Shown here: positions 1 to 11,476 of the stretch, in pieces
How the letters are laid out: each line of letters begins with the position of its first letter
Position numbering within the stretch: position 1 is the first letter of the stretch
NCBI GenBank assembly: GCA_001695595.3
Contig: MBPM02000085.1
Span: 1 to 64,000 of the forward strand
Direction: 5' to 3'
DNA: 64,000 nt
From: Plasmopara viticola
Lineage: Eukaryota; Oomycota; Peronosporomycetes; Peronosporales; Peronosporaceae
Translations under genes and position numbers: made by a program
Notes under the pieces: model-generated
Database searches by the model: none
What the model was told of the DNA's origin: nothing
The model's input: only the letters and a program-made list of their open reading frames with translations

Positions 1-3000
1 GACATGCTATCATTCTTCGAGTATATTTGTTATCGCAATCGCAACATAGACTTTACTCCTTTTTCGAGACATATCTTATCCGGTAGAATCAATGTAATTA
101 CGGGTAAGGAGATACCGGCAAAAAGCTCCCCCAGTAACTTATGCATTACAGAGGCGCCAACATTTCGCCGACGTTTATTCGTTAGCCCAATAAGGTCAAT
201 AATGACCAAACAAATCAACTAGAATTCCCTTGAGTGTTAGGTTTCGACGACCATGGGTTAAGCCTCATCCGCAAAACAGAGAAGTCCACGAAGTCCAACC
301 TGGATATCCTCGTCGGTGTTGTCACCGACGCTGTAGGCGAGAAATAGATGGTAGGAAAAAGACGAGAACCCACAGTACCTCTTCAGAGTGTCCTAAAGGC
401 ACGAAAAACTAACGCTGCTGGCTAATGAACTGCGCGACTAGCCCACCGTCAAACGCAGTTGCCGCTCTAGATAAATTTACAGACTCTCTAAACAATGATT
501 CGGATAAGAACATGAGCCTTATGTACTACTCGGCTAATATAATTAACGATGCCAAGCAGTATACTCATCTACTATGCACATCTTAAAAGCTGTACTGAAA
601 ACCGTTTTCCAGTGTGACTTTACGATGACTATGTGCGTGCTAGCAACTCATCAAATTCGCTCACGAGTATTACTCGGCGTCGCAAGAAGCCTAGATAAAG
701 ATGGCTTACAATCGGGCTACATACATCACACTTTAATTAAATCAAATTTCTTGGGATAGGTCAAACTTCGAGGTGCTTCGGTCCGAAAGTCAAGCACTAT
801 GGACAAAAAAGTACGCGAAAGTATAGTTTGTTCACCTGGTAAATAATATACAACATTTGGATAGTGTTACGGCTTTAGCAATTTTCCAAGCCAAGCGCTT
901 TTAAAACAAGGCACGAGCGCGAGTTTGGCGCCAAAGCTACCCCACCCAGCGAGCAGCCAATAGATTGCAATATACTTTCAAAGCATCGAATGCTGCTGGT
1001 CCCGGATCGCAAAGACCTGGAAGCAATTGTGTTAGAGTCGGTGAAGCGGTCTCGAGCGCTCTGAGAGTTTCCGCGCCTCTTCACAAAAAGCTAATATCGC
1101 CTGTGAAATCTTTCACTCTTCGGTATGAGCTTCTCATGGAAGTGGAGCTTAGCTTGACAGTCAAAGCGAGTCATAAAGGCTACTTTCACGGCAGATTAGA
1201 GCCTTATTCATGTGGAGTAGTATTTTCTGCGTGACCAATTCTTGGAGTCGGCCTTCGCGGCGAAACTGCGGCTTTATTCATGTGACCTTGGCGACCTTCG
1301 GATCCTGAAGATCAAACGAGTCATCATGTCAGAGTAGCCAGCCACCTGGCCGCACTACCCGCAATTCACCTTAGCGCGAGGTATCTGAGCTGCGTCAAGT
1401 GTTGCCTTCCTTTGCACGACCTGCTGTATCCGATAAGCTCAGCCTTATGAAAATAGCTTGGTGGCCAATATGCCGATGGCTATGCGCACTATCATTCGCC
1501 CTACACTAAATCACACTTACCTCATGAACAAGGTCGAGCATGGGAGTAGTAATTAATGAATACGTAAGGGCTCCTCAATACCCAGAAGCTTTGGGGATGA
1601 AAATGAGAGAGTAAGGCATTTTCGAAGGTTATTGATGAACGCAGAACCACCTCATTACAGGACCATTTAAAGCTCGATAAACCAATGTCCCTTCTTGCTC
1701 GTCATTACCAAGCTCACTGCGTCAAGAACCCTCTATAAATATGTTTGTCGAAGTGTTTGTGTACATCGAAGACAATTTCAATCGTATATTTTGCCAGATT
1801 GTTGACAATTTAATGGATTCTCACAAAATCTAAAGCCAGTTCTCGTAAAAAAATTGGCCTCTCATCGGAGATTGAGAGATCGCTGTGTTTCTCCCCACCC
1901 ATCTTGGTAGTGAATACGCTTTCAAGAGCTAAAGGTACTTTCAAGCGTCATGACTTATTTATGAATCTAAGTGTAAAGCATGTTGGCCTGTGAAGCGAAT
2001 TTTCAATTAAAAGCACAATCATTGACAGCTTGAACCCTAAATGTGGCTTTTTAGTCCATTAACACTCCTGTCCGATTATTAGTTTGGAGATAATTTTTTA
2101 GGAGGATATCTAAAAAATTGAACACATTTTGTTCGAACTCAGCGGTATACCGCGGGTCTACAATTAATACGATTGTTCAAAAGATCAAGTCTATTCATAA
2201 CATCGTTAGTCTCTAAACTGTGGGTGTTAACCCGGCGTAATCGTGTCCGAATGTCGAGGTCATGAACACATTACGGTTTTCTCGATTTGGTCTGGATGAT
2301 TGCATTGCTTACGTGAGCTTTATTGGCATCAACAAACTCTGTAGAAAGATTGGCATGGGAGCTAGTTTTTTTCTTGTCAGATCTCACAAGTGTTTACTTT
2401 CTTGGCCTAAACGTTTTGGATGCGAGAAGTTGAAATCACGAAAAGATTTACTCGACTTGAGCGATCATATACGATATTTTAGTGATTTGTCGCTGATAAC
2501 AACGCTAGATATTGATCTTTCGGACTCACCCTACGAAGGTTTTTTACTCGTAGCTATACGACAACCGCAGTTGTATAGCAAACAAGATTCCAATAATGGC
2601 TTAGCGCTGGTCAATATTTGATTTTGTTTGGTCAAACTTTGACACTAATGAAATCAACTCGTATTCGTTATCAACGCTAGAGCGCATCAGCAAGCACATT
2701 AAACTTGCACTGTTTGGCTTTACTGCAGCATCTTTATCTCGCAAATAAGGGTGAGTATTTCGGAATTCGTTGGGACATGTGCCACAATTACATTTCCATT
2801 CCTTAGAATACGTGGTCTGAGTCGTTAATGAAAGGCTTATGACCCAGAAAATGCACTTGAAGAATTTCGCAAATTCTATAGCAGGTAGGTTTTTGTCATA
2901 AAAAAGAAGTTTATTTGGCAGATTTCAGTAACTTGGACAGATTGAGATGACTTACTTATGACTGTACTTTGTGAGCCTCTGTAATTCGCGACCAATACTA

Positions 3001-4737
3001 TGAGTCAAGGCGTCAAAATTAAAGCTCTCTAGAGACCTTATTTTATTCTAGTAAAGACAAGCTTTCCCTGCGTCACTTAACTCTCTAATTAATGTAACAA
3101 AACCTTTATAAGACCTGCGCAGCTAACACTAGATTCGAGTACCTACGCAAATTTGACGTACGTCAAGAGCAATGTCATAAATTGTCTCGATAACCACACG
3201 AACCTCATGACCCATTTCAAAGCAACGGGTGACTTCAACTTCTTTTGCTGCAAAGACACAATTGTCAAATAAGATGATAATGATGTTACTTCTCATTACT
3301 ATAAAACCTTGTCTCCTGTGGTCCAAACTCAGTCTTCAAAATCGACTGAGCAGCTTTAAATGGTTGCTGACAAAATGTTCGTAAAAGTATGCCTGAGCAA
3401 AAACTGGTATACAATTATGTAATCAGACGTTCAAACGTCGCTTGGGTGTCTTTTAGTGCTTGTGTCATCACTGTCTACTTCCAGGGCATACTGCTAGGCG
3501 TACCGACCATCGTAAAGACTCCCTCATTGACTAAGGTAGTAAGTACTTATCAAACTTGTAGGTGCACCCGGGCTAACTGCTAAGCATCACGTTCTTCCTT
3601 GAAAGCGGCGTCTAGAGTGTTACTATTGCACAGCAAAGAATGTTGTAAGCGTGAATCTATCCATTTGGTTTTGAGGACAGCGGTCGTCAAACTTTGTACT
3701 CCGCACCATGTCAATCAATTATTGGGAAAGCGAGCATCAATAAGCTCACATTGCTTACGTGTAAAGTAGCTAATTCCTAGTGACGCAATACTTTGTGTCT
3801 GTTGCGAACTCAATCTCGTGCTAAATTCTTTTACAGGTACGTTTAACTTCTTTTGAGTGTTCTCTCAACAAAAGATATATCTCAAGCTTCAGAATCCTTG
3901 TGTCAAAACGCAACATACGCTAAATATGGCGCTGATCCACGCTCTAAGTAGTAAATGCATTTATTTTACTTTATAGTAGTCATAAGCCAAGTACTTTCTA
4001 AAATCTTCAAAGCTTAGAATTCCTAATAATTTGCCATTTGGAATGCGCCTACTGCTATACAGCATTTGGTAAAGCTGTCAGCTACCCCTTTCATTGTCAC
4101 GATTGTTTGTTACGCACCTGAAGCTAAGCATCCCGAGTATCTTCTTAATATGCCATCCACCGATTGTATATCTGCTATTGTCGTGGAGATGGCTATCTTT
4201 AGTTTCTTTGCGAGATTTTACTGCCAGAATATCTATTTACCCGCTTGCCATCTCGCCATCCGCAGAGAAAAATCAAGAATTAATACCATAAAGCATACTA
4301 TATTTTTACTACCTGGCTACACTCTCGCCATTAAGACTTTAAATTCAGTAAGTATATACAATCTAAAACTTCCCTTTAAAGCTTTCTGCCTATCGGACAA
4401 CGCCACTGTGACTCGAACCTTTTAGAAGCTTGCACGACAAACAAATTGAAGTGCATAGAATGATTCAATACACAAACCCTAGGCCAACCGACAACCTTTT
4501 CCTCCGTATCTGGTCTTATACTGGAGTCTGAAAAAGACAACATGCTTAACACATGAGCCAAAATTATGGCATCCAAAAGTAAGCACGCTATGTCGTCAGA
4601 TAATGCTTCGACTGGTCATAATGTACACTCGCGTCACGCGCGTCGGTAAATATCTGTTTCAATTGAACAAGATCTAAGTCGCATGGTTGATCACGTTTTA
4701 ACAGCCTCAGCAGCTGAGAGTTAATTGATAAGAGCTC
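1..4737. other. gene-poor AT-rich DNA
   Basis: No gene could be supported here. The longest open frames are about 119 codons (2262-2621 and 4066-4425, both +). They have no recognisable motif, the second lacks an ATG start, and the composition is AT-rich like the rest of the stretch, so they are probably chance. No RNA gene or clear repeat was seen. Confidence 0.6.
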
Positions 4738-4930
4738 TACTCGACGAAGTCCAAGCCCAGCCTGTGAGCCTGCAGTAGACCAAGCTTCCTTGGGCGGTAC
4801 CTAGATCAGGTCGTGCTCACCCAAGCCACACGCTCGCGAGTTCGTGTATCGTACACTGCTCGCGAGCGATTGTGCACACACCACGCACTCCATTTATGCT
4901 CTTTGATGAAACGCTGAGTGAAATCTCATC
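4738..4930 (+). repeat. LTR-like dispersed repeat, copy a
   Basis: This segment opens with a block beginning CTCGACGAAGTCCAAG and continues with stretches ending in CTCGCGAGCGATT. The same blocks occur in the same order and spacing near 28,148-28,310 and, more diverged, near 43,527-43,700. It looks like the 3' half of a solo LTR of a Gypsy-type family; a reverse-transcriptase relic of that class lies at 29.4 kb. The borders are approximate and no target duplication was found. Confidence 0.45.
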
Positions 4931-5903
4931 GCCAAAACATCGATGAGACGCATAAGTATTACAGCTGAAAATATATTGATTCTCAACATGCGGACAAATC
5001 CCAAGCTCGTTCCCATGTGGCCACTCGGGAGGCTACGCAAGTTGCCATGAATGCTATGATTTAAGGCTCCCGGCCTCAGCCAATGCGCGAGGCACGGGAA
5101 GCTCTAAATTTCAGGTTGCTAGATTGCGTAAACTTTCTTTGTGGACAACCATGTTACTTAAACGGTGTAAAGAGCGGAGACATGGTACCCGAGCTAAAAG
5201 CCGTATTGGTATGTCATGTGATGTTTCAAGCATCAATAGGAAGGCAGCAATCGCTAAAGAGCTATTAAAAAACCGGACATTATCGAATGGCCACTGCTTA
5301 ATGCATATTGGTATATTACTACGCTATATAGTGATTGCGGGATATATATTCACAGAAGCTCTATCAATTAACCAACACTTAGTTGAGCTACACATTTGGA
5401 TCTACAAGAGATGTATTAGGTCTCGGTAATTATTCAACGCTTGCTGTACAATCAGCAGTTAATCACTGATAGCTTCTTTGTTCAAGAGGTGTCAAGCTCC
5501 AAGGGGTTACATTCAGTTGCGCATACTCAAACATTCATCCTTTGGACCTAGACCTTCTCCAGAAGTGTGACCGATTCTTTCTGATATCCTTTTAGTGCGA
5601 AGGTTCTGCCGGCGATGTCTCAGATCCCGTAAGCGAGACAAAATTACATATCGTCGACCCATCTTGGGACCGACACGTATGATATTTTACTGCTAGTTCC
5701 AGCCATAGCAGCGGATGTTGCTTTGATTAAAAAGTACACTTCAATGGGTCCAGAGGAAGCAAGTCTACGAATACCACATATACGGTAAGAAATAATGGAG
5801 AAGCGAGCCTATTTGTGGCTGTAAGTCTTTTGTAAGGCGATTTCAATCGTATCTGTCGTTGTTGTCACTTACACTACAATAACTCCGAGGGGCCTTTTCT
5901 TAG
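4931..5903. other. no gene seen
   Basis: AT-rich sequence between an LTR-like relic and the GC-rich transposase. An open frame at 5124-5429 (+) shows no motif. A possible splice acceptor (pyrimidine-rich stretch then TTAG) ends near 5902, just before the transposase reading frame becomes open. Confidence 0.5.
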
Positions 5904-7841
5904 GTCGCTTATCAAGGATGTGAAGAAATTTGAAATCCGTGACAACAAGGGTGGGAAGTCGGCCATCTGGCATGATTTCGGCATTGTTCACAACTTCGTA
6001 TCGTGCCTCAAGACGGGGTTTGCGGCCTGCAAGGCGTGCAGCAAGACGTTCGTCTTCAAAGAGACCACCGGCACCAGCACCATATCCAGGCACAAGCGCA
6101 AGCCCAAATCGACATCGAAGAGACCGTACTTCAAGGTCGAGAAGGCCTCGCCAGCACAAAAGTCGAAAATGACGACAACCGCAGCCGACTTCTGCGCAAC
6201 CGACATGCGTGCGTTCGAGGCGATCACCGGCAAGGGCATAAAGGATCTGATTCAGACCGCTCTCGATATCAGGGCGACGTCTACCGGTCGCATCAAGGTC
6301 AACGGTCTGCTACCAAACCCCATCACGGTGCGGCGCAATGAGTCGCGCGCCGAACGCGGTCGCGCGGCGTTGTCGGTCGTGCCGGAGAAGCATTTGACGT
6401 CGGGCTTCGGCGTCGCGTGCACTCTCGATCTGTGGACGGACTCAGTCAAGAAGACGTCGTACATGTCCATCACGGTGCACTACACGACGATGAGTTCGCG
6501 CTGCACGCCCGCACGCTGCACGTCAAATCGATCTACGACGCGAGCCACACCGCCTTAGTGGATAAGACAGCGTTCAAGGACGGCGTGGAAGTGTTCGACA
6601 TCTCGCCGGATGTCTACGACCAGGTCATCGTGGTCTCGGACAGTGGGTCGAACTGCTGCGGATCATTCCGTCCGAGTTTACGTGGTTCGCCTTCATCGAC
6701 CACAAAATAGCCACCATTCTGACGACTGTCGTGAACAAGACGACTAAGACGACCAACGGAGTCAAGGGCCCGCCGTTCTACCGGTGAAAAGGCACTCCGC
6801 GCTTGGATGCGCTGTTCAAGTTGATTGACCAAGTTAAAAAACTCGTCGAACTCCTTAAGTGGTCCAACTTGCAGTCTCGGCTCACCCAGACGCTCAAGCA
6901 GGAAAATGCGACCCGCTGAAACTTGCTGCTCCGCTGCTTGAGCAGCACCAATGATATGTTCGACGAGGTCGTCGATCTGCTCAAGCAGAAGGACCAGTTG
7001 GCCAAAGTGAACAACATCTCGCTGACGCTGCTGCAGGAGTTCGTCGGGTTCCTCGACGTGTTCCAGTGGGCGACGCTATCACTGGAGCGGTTTAAGCAGC
7101 CGACGCTGCACAAGGTTGTGTACATCCGTCATCGACTGCTCGAGTACCTGCACCCAGTCATGAGTGACGTCGGGCGCGGTCATCCAGCCGGCGGACAGCA
7201 CCTCGCTCGCCACCTTCAAGCGTATCCTGAAGCCCATCCTGCTGGAAAAGTTTGTCGTCTTGGGCATTCACGTCAAGGCGGCGCTGCTAAATCCCATGGT
7301 CAAGCGCCGTCTGGTGCGGTTGGGCGTCAAGTCATGCTGGATCGAGTCGGTTAAGAAGAAGATCAAGAAAGACGTGGCCTAGTTCGGCATGCCGATTGAC
7401 GACGACGAGCCGGAAGTGGAATTTCCGCTCAAGAAGGCGCGCGTCGTCATGCACAGCCACTCGATGTACGACATGGACGGTGACGAATCCGACGACAATC
7501 TCGAGTTGCTCAACGACACCAGCAACTACGACAGCCGCATCGATACCGAGTACGCGCAGTATTTGCAGCACAAGGTCACCGAAGTCGAAGAGCAGGACTT
7601 TAAAGTGGACGACGAGTTACAGGTCCTGGTCTGGTGGAAGCAATTCGGGGTGACGCGGTTCCCCATCATGGCATACGTCGCGCGCTCCATCCTGTGCATT
7701 CTGGCTTCCAGCGCCATATCCGAAAACAACTTCTCGGATGCGGGCAATACGCTCACCAAGAAGCGCAACAGGCTCAAGCCGCGTATTGTCAATGACCTGC
7801 TATTCTTGCGCTCAAATCACGACATTTGTCGTGGCAATTAA
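5904..7841 (+). mobile_element. hAT transposase pseudogene (BED finger + hATC)
   Basis: Relic of a DNA transposon of the hAT superfamily. The first frame (about 5920-6480) has a BED-type zinc finger (CKAC, then GTS and a following His) and the typical N-terminal block ending in LDLWTDS and SYMSITVHY. Coding continuity then shifts frame near 6485 and again near 7160-7390, and in-frame stops occur (for example TGA at 6785-6787). The last frame (7389-7841) carries the C-terminal dimerisation domain: WWKQFG, then RFPIMAYVARSILCILASSA and a terminal block ending in LFLRSN. The stretch is much richer in G and C than its flanks. No matching terminal inverted repeats were found, so the element ends are unknown. 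It is not translatable as one protein. Confidence 0.85.
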
Positions 7842-8251
7842 TTTATAAAGGGTACATTCAATCACACTTGTTTGCGTGCTGGCGGCTGGGTATGTGTGGG
7901 TACAGCCAGGTGGTCGTGGGAATGGATGGGCATGAGTGGTCGCGAAATGAACGTGAATGGGCATGGGTGGTCGAAGCTTGCCCGTGCGTAGCGTGGGTAA
8001 ATATGGACACCAACGCAAAAATCGTTGCAGGACTCTGCTGTAAACGCAGCAAGGTTTTGACTTGCGCAAACTGCAAGTAGGGAAGGCTGATAGTTTCATT
8101 CTTTAGTCTTTGTAATGATTTAAATAGACAACCAATTTGCATGGGCGTTTAATCGACTATGAGGGCCATCAGGTGTGGCGGGGTCATCCAATACCTTGCT
8201 TAGACGGAGCGTGCAGGAAGACATGAGATTCGATGGTTCTTAATAGAAATC
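7842..8251. other. probable 3' part of the hAT relic, with short repeats
   Basis: Between 7914 and 7977 the motif GGGCATGRGTGGTCG occurs twice, about 40 bp apart, with a related CAGGTGGTCGTGG just before. Short repeated motifs inside the ends are common in hAT elements, so this may be the subterminal region of the relic. No inverted partner was seen upstream of 5904. The remainder holds nothing recognisable. Confidence 0.35.
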
Positions 8252-8333
8252 AGCCATAGACTACTTTATGTAATATGTTTTTGTCCTATAATAGCCATAG
8301 ACTACTTTATTCAATATGTTTTCGTCCTGTAAT
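8252..8333. repeat. two-copy 41-bp direct repeat
   Basis: Two adjacent 41-bp units (8252-8292 and 8293-8333), each starting AGCCATAGACTACTTTAT and ending GTCCT(A/G)TAAT, differ at four positions. A short inverted echo of the start, AAGGTAGTCTA, follows at 8334-8344. No function is apparent. Confidence 0.75.
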
Positions 8334-8344
8334 AAGGTAGTCTA

Positions 8345-8677
8345 GTCGACCAATTAATTTACTGTCACGGTTAAGCCGATATATTATTTAGTAATTTTTG
8401 CTGCAGTTGCAATATTCATCGTAGTTTGTTAGAGAATACCTTGGCAATGAAGCGCGTAAGAGAGCATTGATAATGATGAGACGCCTGAAATTAAGTACCT
8501 GCTGAAACCTAGATATGTGTACTCTGCGGCAGGACTTTTGCATCATTCACTCTCGTAGCTGCTGGTAAAATTGCAGATATCAACTTTGTTGCTCTTAAGG
8601 TACGACATGGAAAATTTATACGAAAGCAGCTCGCCTTGAATGTATTAAGAGGGCATGACGCAAAACGTGGTAACACC
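8345..8677. other. intergenic, no gene seen
   Basis: About 330 bases of AT-rich DNA downstream of the membrane-protein gene (its 3' flank). No gene or repeat was recognised. Confidence 0.5.
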
Positions 8678-9214
8678 TCACTCGTACATGATACTGTAAC
8701 TAAAGTCCTTGTGCTCATCCGCTTTTTCATGCTTCGAGCGTGAATGCTTGGCCATGACAGCAAGAACCACGGCCACGAGCAATAAGACAGCACCCCCGAA
8801 GACAGTCAAAAGCGAGCTCTGCGTGTTGCCGACGTTTACATTGCTAGAATCTGTGGCAAGAAAGGATGTGGTCGTCGAAGTGGCTGGAGATGAAAGTGTG
8901 CTACCTTCAGACAGCGAATTTACAAGCTCGTCCAGTTTCTTTTGTTTCTTTTCCTGCTCGTCGGCAAAAATGTCCGTGTGTGGCATTGGCTCGTCGTGCG
9001 GTTCTATCGCCGGGCCGTCGGCCAGAAAGTTTACGAGCTGCTCGATCTTATCTTTCTGAGTGGCATCCCCAGCCAAAAATGTCTGCAATGCCTGCAGATT
9101 CGATGGCAGCGCAAGACTGTTGACCAGCGCGTCGAGCTCGTCCTGTCGGGCCTGCTGCTCCTCCGCAAATACATCTTCTTCAGCCATTAGCTTGCGAGTG
9201 ATTTTATTCGTCAT
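8678..9214 (-). CDS. small C-terminally anchored membrane protein, unknown function
   Basis: A 178-residue protein that I do not recognise by family. It has an acidic, Gln-rich N-terminal part with two copies of a motif, at about residues 14-34 and 81-101, of the form D(V/I)FA(E/D)EQ ... LD-LVNSL. A Ser/Thr-rich linker (103-133) follows, then one hydrophobic segment (about 134-154, GGAVLLLVAVVLAVMA), then a short basic/His-rich tail. There is no N-terminal signal peptide, so a tail-anchored-like topology with a long cytosolic N-terminus is likely. The first ATG at 9214 is used because the frame is closed by a stop upstream with no earlier ATG; ATG at 9187, giving an MAEED start, is an alternative. 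It diverges from the zinc-finger gene starting at 9387, leaving about 170 bp of shared upstream DNA. Coding potential is good; function is open. Confidence 0.7.
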   Translation of the reverse strand: MTNKITRKLMAEEDVFAEEQQARQDELDALVNSLALPSNLQALQTFLAGDATQKDKIEQLVNFLADGPAIEPHDEPMPHTDIFADEQEKKQKKLDELVNSLSEGSTLSSPATSTTTSFLATDSSNVNVGNTQSSLLTVFGGAVLLLVAVVLAVMAKHSRSKHEKADEHKDFSYSIMYE

Positions 9215-9386
9215 ATCCAGATCAACGTTAAGTCTATTCTTAAGGTGTGGCGTTTGTTTCTGAGCCCTTCTAGTGCATGCGACTAACTACTAGTGAAGAT
9301 CTCGCGAACGCGTCTTTTCGTGGTGCTAAGTCGCTATCCTCCCTCTTTACAATGACGTCTTTTTGTCCTAGTGTTTGTTTGACTCA

Positions 9387-11394
9387 ATGGCGTTCCGGGG
9401 TGTGCTGCTGCAGCTTGTGGAGGCGGAGAGCGCCACGGGCTTTCACGTCGTGGCACCGGATGCTGAGCTAATGCTCCCACCGCGAACAGTATCTGCGCGT
9501 GAAACTTTCCTGACCCAATGGAGCCAGCAGAAAATCGTGGTGGCCGACGCCGTGACGCACAAGCTGCAGCAGGTGGCACGCTTGGCCACAGTGACGTTAC
9601 AGCGTGAGGAGCGATCGGTACTATGGGGAGCTACAGCGACCTTTGTGTCTTCCAAACGACGTACAGTGGGAACTGCGCCTCTGGCTAGCTACGTGGGCGT
9701 TCCTCAAACTGTTCAAATGACGCACGTGATTACGGCCGCGGCCAGTCACGAGGTCACCACGTCCCTGGCGGCAGCTGTATCATCCTCCAATGAAATTGCT
9801 ACAGCAGACAAACTTTCGGTGTATAAGATTGAGAGCATGAAAGATGACTGTCCGCCTGAACGACTTTGTTATTGCTTCCACTTCCGCTCTGATTTCGAGT
9901 ACGATCTCTTTGCAAGCACTTTTGAGGCGTTTACGCGCATGCAGCGGTATGCACTGCTACAAAGATCGGTGTTGATGGAAATGGAAATTACACAGGAGCT
10001 TAAACAGCGGAGGAAAGAGGAAGGTGTTCGGCTGCAAGTGGCGTCCAGCAAGGCGAAGAAGCGCCGGGAACGAAAGGATTTTGACAAGTCCGAGACGCAA
10101 AATAGAAAGCCAATACAGATTCAAATAAAGGCGAAGCCCGAGATTAAGGCTGCCATACCCGCGAGCAAAATGATCTGCGTCTTGTGTCGCACGCAGAAGA
10201 AGAGTGAGGGTCCAAATTATCCGAAACATCCGTTTGTGCTGAAGGTTTGTGTGCATTGCTTGAAGCTAGTATACCTGATAGCTGTAACCTTGAGAATTTG
10301 CTGGTGTGCGGAAATGAATTAGGACGGAAAGGGTGAAGTGGTGCATATTTGCAAGGTGTGTTTGCAGCATGTGCTTCAAAAGCGCTTGGCGTTGCCACCG
10401 GGGGCGACAAAGGGCAATTCCGACAATTATTGTGGGTTATGTGGCCAATCAACGGAAAATTTGCCGGCAAAGTCTGTGAAAGCATGTACTCATAATCTCT
10501 GCACGCGAGTGTACTGCCTGCCCTGTATCGACAAATTGATTGGTAGAGCGCAGTCACATAAGGTGTGGCGTACCAAAAACTGGTTGTGTCCAAATTGTTC
10601 GATAATTACTCCGTCAACCAAGCAAATAATAGTTAGTGGTAAAGCTACTTCTTCTGAGCCTGCTAAGGCGTCTTTAAAAATCAACAAGCGAAAGCGACGC
10701 AATGAAATTGATGGTAGCATCACAGCAGATGAAGATGAGTTCGATCTGCCTGAGTTAGCCAGCACAGCATTTGAAATGGAGCCGATCGACTATGTAGCAG
10801 CGTATTTTAGATTCTTACTAAAGCGTGAAATGAAGGACCATTGTGAGGAATCGGAAGACGTGTGTTTCTGCTGCAAGGACGGTGGCGATGTGATCGAGTG
10901 TGATTGGAAAGGCATGAATAGTATTTTTGCGCGATGTCCAAAGGTGTACCATGAAGGCAAGACGACGCGTGTTTGTTTTTATACTGGTTTCAAGCTCTTA
11001 TATCGCTCGGTTTTCTGTGCTTATGTGCATTTATAGAATGCTTGGGCTACAAAGTGCCAGAAGGAAAGACTTGGGTGTGTCCGCGTCATCGCTGCCAGGA
11101 TTGCGGTATCATTGCCCAGTTTTCTTGTCGCTTTTGTGTCACATCGTACTGCGAGGTAGGATGCGCCTACACCTTGTGCTTGTTTGATTTGGCAGCGATA
11201 TTTACAGTGTACGTGTGATGCAGGGGCATTTGCCGGAAGAGGTGAAGAGGCTAGGAAACGCAACAAATGACATTCCTTCGTCGACGTACGTGATGTGCTT
11301 TAGGTGTAATCAGCAAGCCCAAGATGCTTTAAAGCAAAGAAAAATTGGGCCGGATTTGTACTCGAAGCTCTTGCGACCGCGAGCAAAACGCTAA
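9387..11394 (+). CDS. PHD / C5HCH zinc-finger protein (chromatin-reader type)
   Basis: Gene model: exons 9387-10268, 10323-10956, 11037-11155 and 11224-11394, giving 601 codons with all phases consistent. Intron 2 (10957-11036) has a GC-AG border (GAAG|GCAAGA); the others are GT-AG. The N-terminal ~240 residues are not recognised. A short Cys cluster (CVLC ... CVHC) follows at about 280. An ADD/PHD-like cluster lies at about 330-387 (CGLCG ... RVYCLPC ... WLCPNC), then a Lys/Arg-rich stretch (KINKRKRR, possible nuclear signal). Last comes a PHD finger (474-530: CCKDGGDVIEC ... KVYHEECLGY ... WVCPRHRC) continuing into a C5HCH-type finger ending YCEGHLPEE. This tandem resembles the reader module of NSD-type histone methyltransferases, but no SET domain is present. 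A nuclear, histone-binding role is inferred. It converges on the methyltransferase gene, 82 bp away. Confidence 0.8.
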
Positions 11395-11476
11395 TGCACA
11401 CTTTTATTGCAAAAAGAGTTGCAATTTTCGTGCCACGAAACATTTACAAGTTTATTTTTGAAAGCGATGAGAAGTG

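Noticed and set aside
2262..2621. 119-codon open frame with ATG
   Set aside because: No motif, no homologous-looking pattern and AT-rich composition identical to the surroundings; such lengths arise by chance.
4066..4425. 119-codon hydrophobic open frame
   Set aside because: Starts at TTG with no ATG near the beginning, no signal-peptide architecture and no family motif.
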